Assembly (NCBI GenBank): GCA_964514175.1
Contig: CAZEPQ010000075.1
Coordinates: 1-9,324, forward strand
Reading direction: 5' to 3'
Source of the DNA: HGM13006 sp964514175
GTDB lineage: Bacteria; Bacillota; Clostridia; Oscillospirales; Oscillospiraceae
Length of the DNA stretch: 9,324 nucleotides
Position 1 is the first letter of the stretch. The number at the start of each line of letters is the position of its first letter. This document shows, in pieces, positions 5,798 to 9,324 of this stretch. Under the pieces are notes generated by a model that had not been told where the DNA came from, made no database searches, and saw nothing but the letters and a program-made list of their open reading frames with translations. Position numbers and translations under genes: made by a program.

Positions 5798-6067
5798 CTA
5801 CCGAGCAGTGCCTCCCGGTTCCTTCATCTCCACGAACCACCTACCGTCGTCACAGAAGAGGAAGGTCTCGTGATTTCCGATTTTAATGGTATAGCGCAGG
5901 GCCACCTCTCCGGTGCGCTGGGTCTTGGCACGACAGACGGATTTCACCTCATCAATGTCAAAAACGGGGCCGCTGGCCATGATGATGGTCCTGGGGCGAA
6001 CGGTCCCGTCGATATAGTGGGTCGCCAGCACCTCCACATACTGCTTTCGTTTACTGCATGAATTCAT
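5798..6067 (-). CDS. unrecognised 89-residue protein of the polymerase operon
   Basis: I do not recognise a family. The sequence runs from MNSCSKRKQYVEVLATHYID to FVEMKEPGGTAR and alternates short hydrophobic and charged stretches, suggesting a small beta-rich soluble domain (TIIMASGPVFDIDEV, ALRYTIKIGNHETFLFCDDGRWFVEM). There is no signal peptide or membrane segment. It is the last gene of the operon and overlaps the YolD-like gene by 17 bases. GGAGG (6074-6078) lies inside the YolD gene, 6 bases before the chosen ATG; another ATG directly upstream (6070) is only 3 bases from that site. The tight overlap implies co-translation with the YolD-like protein, so a role with the Y-family polymerase is plausible but inferred. 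The terminator at 5725-5777 follows. Confidence 0.8.
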   Translation of the reverse strand: MNSCSKRKQYVEVLATHYIDGTVRPRTIIMASGPVFDIDEVKSVCRAKTQRTGEVALRYTIKIGNHETFLFCDDGRWFVEMKEPGGTAR

Positions 6068-6482
6068 CATCGTCCTCCAATCTGTCAAGTCCTTCCCCCC
6101 GAATGTCACAAAGATCGTCAAAATATATGTTCTGATTTCTCAAATACAGCACCCGGTCATTGGCGTCTGCCCTGACCACGGTATCTGTCACCGTCAGGTA
6201 TTCCCCCAGCACTTCGTCCATATCCCGCTTCCGGGCCACGAAATACACGGCGGTGACGGCATCCCCCTTTCGGATTTTCCGCAGCTTCCGGTCCAGAATT
6301 TCCTGACTGTGGGGTGTCATGGAACTCTGGGGCAGCAGCACCTTATCCCTTCCGTGAACCGCCTCGCTGTGACCGCTGAGGGCGGCAAAGGGAGCAAACA
6401 GCTTGGCCCGATCCTCCCGCCGCATCTTCGGATGGGAGGACTCCGGCCTGGAAAGATGCCGAATATCGTCATATCCACTCAT
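6051..6482 (-). CDS. YolD-like protein
   Basis: A 143-residue YolD-like protein. The signature is HPKMRREDRAKLFAPFAALSGHSEAV (residues 17-42), followed by a basic segment (DRKLRKIRKGD), a beta-rich domain (VTAVYFVARKRD, YLTVTDTVVRAD, RVLYLRNQNIYFDDL) and an acidic tail (LEDDDEFMQ). YolD-like proteins are usually encoded beside UvrX/DinB-type Y-family polymerases in Firmicutes and their phages, and are suspected partners by analogy to UmuD; the molecular role is unproven. The start overlaps the polymerase stop as ATGA (6479-6482), with AGGAGG (6491-6496) 8 bases upstream. The next gene starts inside its last codons. Confidence 0.85.
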   Translation of the reverse strand: MSGYDDIRHLSRPESSHPKMRREDRAKLFAPFAALSGHSEAVHGRDKVLLPQSSMTPHSQEILDRKLRKIRKGDAVTAVYFVARKRDMDEVLGEYLTVTDTVVRADANDRVLYLRNQNIYFDDLCDIRGEGLDRLEDDDEFMQ

Positions 6483-7888
6483 GCCTTATGTCCTCCTATC
6501 TGTGCATTGCGGTCAATTTTTGTGGCCCCCTCCTGGAAATCATATCCCCGAAGGACGGTATTTTTCCCATAGCGCTTTTGCAGCCGCAGCATGGTCCTTT
6601 GCAGGCTTTTCTCCTTTTCCTCGGCTTCGTGATCCACGAACAGATCCAGTTGGGTGGGCACCGCATCCTCCTCCAGTACCCGAATGGCGGCAATGTTCAC
6701 TCTGCGGATGGTCAGGTTTTTATCCACGATCCGCTCATACAGCTCCAGGACCGCTTTCATAATGGCCCTGCCGGAAGATATGTGGCTCCCCAAATTGACA
6801 GTGCCGTGGGCAGACCGGGGAATGCTCCTGCCGTATCCGTCAAGGGTACGCTCCCCCTTGAAGCCCACTGCCGTATTTTCCTTGTCATAGCCCACATGAA
6901 GCACAATCCCATCGGTGAGCAGAGCCTTATCCACCAGATCCAGCACCAACTGTTCCGTCATTTCCTTTACAATGATCTCTGCCTCCCCATAGGAATAGGG
7001 CCGCTGCAAGACCTGTCCGACCCCTACGGAATTGGAAGATGGCCGATAGCTCTTGATATCCGCCATGGTGCAAGTCTCGACGCCCCAGGCATGGTCGATC
7101 AACAGCTCCGCATTGATACCAAACAGTTCAAACAGCAGATCCTCGTTATAAAATGCGCCCTTTTTCCCCAGGGAACACCGCGCAATGTCCCCCATGGTAT
7201 AGATGCCCTTGCTTTCAAGCCGCTTCACGGTTCCATGACCGATCTGCCAAAAATCCGTCAGGGGGCGATGGTCCCACAACAGCTCCTTATAGCGTTCCTC
7301 ATTCAGGGCGGCGATCCGAACATTGTCTGCGTCAGCAGTGCTTTTCTTTGCCACGATGTCCATGGCGATCTTAGCCAGGTACATATTTGTGCCGATGCCG
7401 CCGGTGGCCGTGATGCCGGTGGCGGTGAGCACCTCCCGAAGCATAGTCACAGCCAATTCCCAGGCGGTCATGTGGTAGAGCTTCAGATATTTGGAGCAGT
7501 CGATGAACACCTCGTCGATGGAGTACACATGAATGTCCTCCGGTGCAATATACTTCAGGTATATCTCATAAATATCCGAAGATATCTCAATATATTTCGC
7601 CATCCTGGGTGGGGCAATGATAAAAGGGACCTCTTCCCCGGTGGCAGCCTTCACCTCTTTCAGTCGCTGCTTCACCTCAAATAATCTGGCTCTGCCGGGA
7701 ACGCCATAGGCCTTCAGAGCAGGAGACACCGCCAGACAGATGGTCTTATCCGTTCTGGATTCGTCCGCCACTACCAGATTTGTCCTCAGCGGGTCCAGGC
7801 CACGCTCCACACATTCCACCGAAGCATAAAAGCTCTTGAGGTCAATACAGATATACGTTCCGCCAAAGTCCTGCTGTTTTGGGTCCAT
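6479..7888 (-). CDS. Y-family (DinB/UvrX-type) translesion DNA polymerase
   Basis: A 469-residue error-prone DNA polymerase of the Y family, close to the UvrX/ImpB-MucB-SamB type. The first metal-binding segment is YICIDLKSFYASVE (Asp16; Phe20-Tyr21 steric gate region). The catalytic pair is in YSIDEVFID (Asp125, Glu126). The thumb follows (GGIGTNMYLAKIAMDIVAKK), then a helix-hairpin-helix (LTDFWQIGHGTVKRLESKGI) and a little-finger domain from about SSNSVGVGQVLQRPY on. A canonical beta-clamp binding motif, QLDLF, is at residues 413-417, followed by the basic RLQKRYGKN segment typical of this group. The start at 7888 is chosen because GGAGG (7898-7902) lies 9 bases upstream and the longer frame would cross the promoter. 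It is the first gene of an operon with the YolD-like and 89-residue genes, divergent from an S24 repressor, so probably DNA-damage inducible. Confidence 0.95.
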   Translation of the reverse strand: MDPKQQDFGGTYICIDLKSFYASVECVERGLDPLRTNLVVADESRTDKTICLAVSPALKAYGVPGRARLFEVKQRLKEVKAATGEEVPFIIAPPRMAKYIEISSDIYEIYLKYIAPEDIHVYSIDEVFIDCSKYLKLYHMTAWELAVTMLREVLTATGITATGGIGTNMYLAKIAMDIVAKKSTADADNVRIAALNEERYKELLWDHRPLTDFWQIGHGTVKRLESKGIYTMGDIARCSLGKKGAFYNEDLLFELFGINAELLIDHAWGVETCTMADIKSYRPSSNSVGVGQVLQRPYSYGEAEIIVKEMTEQLVLDLVDKALLTDGIVLHVGYDKENTAVGFKGERTLDGYGRSIPRSAHGTVNLGSHISSGRAIMKAVLELYERIVDKNLTIRRVNIAAIRVLEEDAVPTQLDLFVDHEAEEKEKSLQRTMLRLQKRYGKNTVLRGYDFQEGATKIDRNAQIGGHKA

Positions 7889-7915
7889 GGGCACTCCCCT
7901 CCTTTCCGCGCCTTT

Positions 7916-7945
7916 AGTATATCGTAGCTTATTACGCTCTGTCAA
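7916..7945 (-). promoter_or_regulatory. promoter of the polymerase operon
   Basis: On the minus strand, a consensus TTGACA (7940-7945) and TATACT (7916-7921) are separated by 18 bases. The start point would be near 7909, just ahead of the AAGGAGGGG ribosome site, giving a short leader of about 20 bases. The -35 is overlapped by the operator-like site at 7943-7959. Confidence 0.75.
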
Positions 7946-7959
7946 GTGTATATTTGTCG
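7943..7959. promoter_or_regulatory. imperfect operator copy over the polymerase -35
   Basis: CAAGTGTATATTTGTCG matches the perfect palindrome at 7965-7981 at 11 of 17 positions in the same register (CAAG, then TATTT, T and G), with centres 22 bp apart, about two helical turns. It overlaps the polymerase -35 element at 7940-7945, which is where a repressor must bind to shut that promoter. The assignment as a second, weaker site for the same repressor is inferred. Confidence 0.45.
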
Positions 7960-7964
7960 CATAA

Positions 7965-7981
7965 CAAGAAAGTATTTCTTG
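7965..7981. promoter_or_regulatory. 17-bp perfect palindromic operator
   Basis: CAAGAAA-GTA-TTTCTTG is a perfect inverted repeat between the divergent repressor and polymerase genes. Its right arm overlaps the -35 (7979-7984) of the repressor promoter, suiting autorepression. It does not resemble the Gram-positive LexA box (GAAC-N4-GTTC), and I saw no such box near the cassette. Binding by the adjacent XRE/S24 protein is inferred from position and symmetry. Confidence 0.65.
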
Positions 7982-8007
7982 ACAAACCGGTCTGGCCCAT
8001 ATAGAAT
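7979..8007 (+). promoter_or_regulatory. promoter of the XRE/S24 repressor
   Basis: Consensus TTGACA (7979-7984) is 17 bases from TAGAAT (8002-8007). The start point would be near 8014, about 40 bases before the ATG at 8054. The -35 overlaps the perfect palindrome 7965-7981. The two divergent -35 elements are separated by 33 bases. Confidence 0.8.
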
Positions 8008-8053
8008 AAAAGCATACAGGAAACTGCAAATTTTGAATTGCGGAGGGCTCCTT

Positions 8054-8869
8054 ATGATTTTCCGCCCCAGATATAACCCCGATACCACCGACTCAGTTTA
8101 CAATGCGGGAACCGAGCGAGAAGAAAATGTGATTGGTAAAAAAATTGCCCGGGCCAGAACGGACCGGGGCCTCAGTCTTGCTGAATTCAGTGAGCTTTTA
8201 AACAGATACGGTCTTGCCATCAAGCGACAGGGCATCAGCAAATGGGAAAACGGCCTTGCGGTCCCCAACGCCTATCAGCTTTTAGCAGTGTGCCACGCCT
8301 TGAAAATTCAGGATGGCATATCCTACTTCACCCAAAATTCCGCATATCAGAATCCACTGAACGAAGCGGGGCTGAAAAAATTGCGAGAATACCAGGAGGA
8401 TCTGATCGCTTCCGGGCGCTACACGCCTAAGAAAGCCCCCAGTAATATCGTCTATATCGAAAAACCGGTCAGCACCCTGCCCGCCTCCGCCGGTACAGGC
8501 GCATTTTTGGAGGAAGAGAATTTCGAGCTTGTCAGCTTTCCGGAAAATTCCGTCCCCGCCCAGACGGACTTCGGCGTACGTGTCAGCGGTGACAGCATGG
8601 AGCCGGTGTACCACGACGGGCAGATCGTATGGGTACAGCGCTGCAGTGCCCTCTCCCCCGGCGAGGTCGGACTGTTTCTCTACGACGGGGACGGCTATAT
8701 CAAGGTCTATGACGAGCAGGAACCTGATGAATCTCAGCAGGAAAACTACTTGGACAGCAATGGCATCCTGCACATGCAGCCGGTGCTGATTTCCTACAAC
8801 AAGAAATACGCCCCCAAAGTAGTTTCTCCCCAGCTCTCCTTCAGCATCGCCGGAAGGATTCTTAGTTGA
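8054..8869 (+). CDS. XRE-family repressor with S24 (LexA-like) autoprotease domain
   Basis: A 271-residue SOS-type repressor. Residues about 27-85 are an XRE helix-turn-helix (IGKKIARARTDRGLSLAEFSELL...RQGISKWENGLAVPNAYQLLAVCHAL). A linker of about 50 residues leads to an S24 peptidase domain. The likely self-cleavage site is Ala146-Gly147 in LPASAGTGAF, the nucleophile is Ser181 in VSGDSMEP, and the general base is Lys217 in GYIKVYD. The spacings Gly-Ser 34 and Ser-Lys 36 nearly equal E. coli LexA (Gly85, Ser119, Lys156). This predicts RecA-stimulated self-cleavage after DNA damage, as for LexA, phage CI and HdiR. The start at 8054 has GGAGG 7 bases upstream; an internal GTG at codon 26, close to the HTH, is an alternative. 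Divergent from the polymerase operon with operator sites between, it most likely represses both itself and that operon. Confidence 0.93.
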   Translation: MIFRPRYNPDTTDSVYNAGTEREENVIGKKIARARTDRGLSLAEFSELLNRYGLAIKRQGISKWENGLAVPNAYQLLAVCHALKIQDGISYFTQNSAYQNPLNEAGLKKLREYQEDLIASGRYTPKKAPSNIVYIEKPVSTLPASAGTGAFLEEENFELVSFPENSVPAQTDFGVRVSGDSMEPVYHDGQIVWVQRCSALSPGEVGLFLYDGDGYIKVYDEQEPDESQQENYLDSNGILHMQPVLISYNKKYAPKVVSPQLSFSIAGRILS

Positions 8870-8936
8870 TCCCGCCACGAGTGCCCATCCAGTTACATAA
8901 CATACGATCTTAACCTTGAGTAACAAGAAGAAACAA

Positions 8937-8967
8937 AAACTCCCGAATGCATCCGCATCCGGGAGTT

Positions 8968-8968
<1 letters not shown>
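8937..8968 (-). terminator. intrinsic terminator of the rRNA/tRNA operon
   Basis: A 9-bp stem (8937-8945 with 8960-8968, AAACTCCCG/CGGGAGTTT) is extended by an inner 4-bp ATGC/GCAT stem with a 4-base loop. On the minus strand it is followed by TTGTTTCTTCTT after AGTTTTT. Its first base pair uses A8968, which is also the last base of the encoded CCA of tRNA-Trp. The repressor gene on the plus strand ends 67 bases away and may use the same hairpin, although the plus-strand tail (TTTGG) is poor. Nothing else is seen in 8870-8936. Confidence 0.85.
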
Positions 8969-9043
<75 letters not shown>

Positions 9044-9057
9044 ATATCAACTTAATT

Positions 9058-9134
9058 TGGTGGGCCCTCAGGGACTCGAACCCTGGACCGACCGGTTATG
9101 AGCCGGTTGCTCTAACCAACTGAGCTAAAGGCCC
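9058..9134 (-). tRNA. tRNA with CAT anticodon, probably tRNA-Ile2 (lysidine type)
   Basis: The acceptor stem GGGCCTT (9128-9134) pairs with AGGGCCC (9062-9068). The D-arm is AGCTCAGTTGGTTAGAGC, the anticodon stem ACCGG/CCGGT holds the loop CTCATAA (anticodon CAT), the T-loop is GGTTCGAGTCC, the discriminator is A and CCA is encoded (9058-9060). A CAT tRNA could be initiator Met, elongator Met or Ile2. It lacks the initiator's three G-C pairs in the anticodon stem arrangement. The CTTTAGCTCAGTTGGTTAGAGCA body resembles the Bacillus Ile(CAU) tRNA that TilS modifies, as recalled from memory. The Ile2 assignment is moderately confident; elongator Met remains possible. Confidence 0.9.
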
Positions 9135-9152
9135 ATAATATCAACCATTGCG

Positions 9153-9180
9153 TAAGGCCGCCACCATTGTGACGGCCTTA
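9153..9180 (-). repeat. 28-nt hairpin between two tRNA genes
   Basis: TAAGGCCG plus CAC on the minus strand pair with their complements over 12 positions (9153-9164 with 9169-9180), with a 4-base loop and one position that is a U-G wobble in the minus-strand RNA but a C-A mismatch on the plus strand. That bias indicates it folds in the transcribed minus-strand RNA. There is no U-tract, so it is not a classical terminator. It fills most of the 53-base gap between the CAT tRNA and tRNA-Asn and may be a processing signal. Confidence 0.55.
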
Positions 9181-9187
9181 GCTTGGT

Positions 9188-9263
9188 TGGCTCCCCAAGT
9201 TGGACTCGAACCAACGACCCTGCGATTAACAGTCGCATGCTCTACCGACTGAGCTATTGAGGA
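9188..9263 (-). tRNA. tRNA-Asn (anticodon GTT)
   Basis: The acceptor stem TCCTCAA (9257-9263) pairs with TTGGGGA (9192-9198) with one wobble. The D-arm is AGCTCAGTCGGTAGAGC, the anticodon stem TGCGA/TCGCA holds the loop CTGTTAA (anticodon GTT), the T-arm is TTGGTTCGAGTCCAA, the discriminator is G and CCA is encoded (9188-9190). It begins only about 8 bases after the apparent 5S rRNA 3' end, so it is the first tRNA downstream of the rRNA genes. Confidence 0.97.
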
Positions 9264-9271
9264 ATATAAGT

Positions 9272-9324
9272 GTTGGCATTACCTATTTTCACATGCAGTC
9301 ACCCGCATACTATCGTCGGCACAC
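9272..9324 (-). rRNA. rrf: 5S rRNA, 3' end (cut by window edge)
   Basis: The minus-strand sequence contains the 3' half of a bacterial 5S rRNA: a GCCGA-GATAGTATGCGG stretch, a GTGA tetraloop closing the ATGCGG/CTGCAT helix, then GTGAAAATAGGT and a terminal GCCAAC strand. These correspond to loop E/helix IV, loop D and the 3' strand of helix I, matching the GTGAGAGTAGG...GCCAAGC end seen in Bacillus 5S. The 5' half lies beyond the right edge. The exact 3' end (about 9270-9275) is estimated. It shows that the tRNAs are the distal part of an rRNA operon transcribed leftwards. Confidence 0.85.

Noticed and set aside
6488..7684. Open frame of 398 codons on the plus strand opposite the polymerase gene
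   Set aside because: It shows no family features, and the minus strand carries all Y-family motifs with a good ribosome site. It is a codon-composition shadow.
8921..8931. TAACAAGAAG near the rRNA operon terminator, similar to the operator left arm
   Set aside because: No dyad partner, and the A-rich/T-rich tract is explained as the terminator tail of the tRNA operon.

Overview
This window looks like chromosomal DNA from a low-to-moderate G+C Gram-positive anaerobe of the class Clostridia, possibly an Oscillospiraceae-type gut bacterium. The evidence is the TrmK/Nif3 gene pair, a DUF1858 redox-disulfide protein, a DinB/YolD pair, strong GGAGG ribosome binding sites and clean sigma-A promoters. 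The family assignment is an inference from gene content. Most genes are on the minus strand. Two genes are on the plus strand: a methyltransferase with a leader peptide and an XRE/S24 repressor.

Layout from left to right. Positions 1-479 (minus) hold the 5' part of yebC, with its promoter at 524-552. Positions 597-2312 (minus) are an operon of a DUF1858 protein, trmK (tRNA m1A22 methyltransferase) and a Nif3-family protein. A strong promoter lies at 2342-2370, and a GNRA-capped hairpin separates the DUF1858 gene from trmK. Positions 2496-3501 (plus) are an AT-richer island with a promoter, a 17-codon leader ORF, alternative hairpins over the ribosome binding site, a SAM-dependent methyltransferase and a terminator. 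Positions 3534-4724 (minus) encode an SDF-family symporter, preceded by a perfect 19-bp palindrome. Positions 4832-5638 (minus) encode a monoacylglycerol-lipase-like hydrolase with its own promoter at 5670-5698.

Positions 5725-8869 are a self-contained DNA-damage tolerance module. A plus-strand XRE repressor with an S24/LexA autoprotease domain faces away from a tightly overlapping minus-strand operon of a Y-family polymerase, a YolD-like protein and an unrecognised 89-residue protein. The intergenic region carries two divergent promoters and two related operator-like sites 22 bp apart, one over each -35 element. The likely logic is LexA-like: RecA-stimulated self-cleavage of the repressor would release both promoters, making this a private SOS mutagenesis cassette.

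Positions 8937-9324 (minus) are the distal end of an rRNA operon: the 3' end of 5S rRNA, then tRNA-Asn(GTT), a CAT-anticodon tRNA (probably Ile2), tRNA-Trp(CCA) and an intrinsic terminator. All three tRNAs have an encoded CCA.

The two most interesting signals are the putative translation attenuator in front of the methyltransferase (leader ORF plus mutually exclusive ggaggt/acctcc pairings) and the dual-operator control region of the repressor/polymerase cassette.
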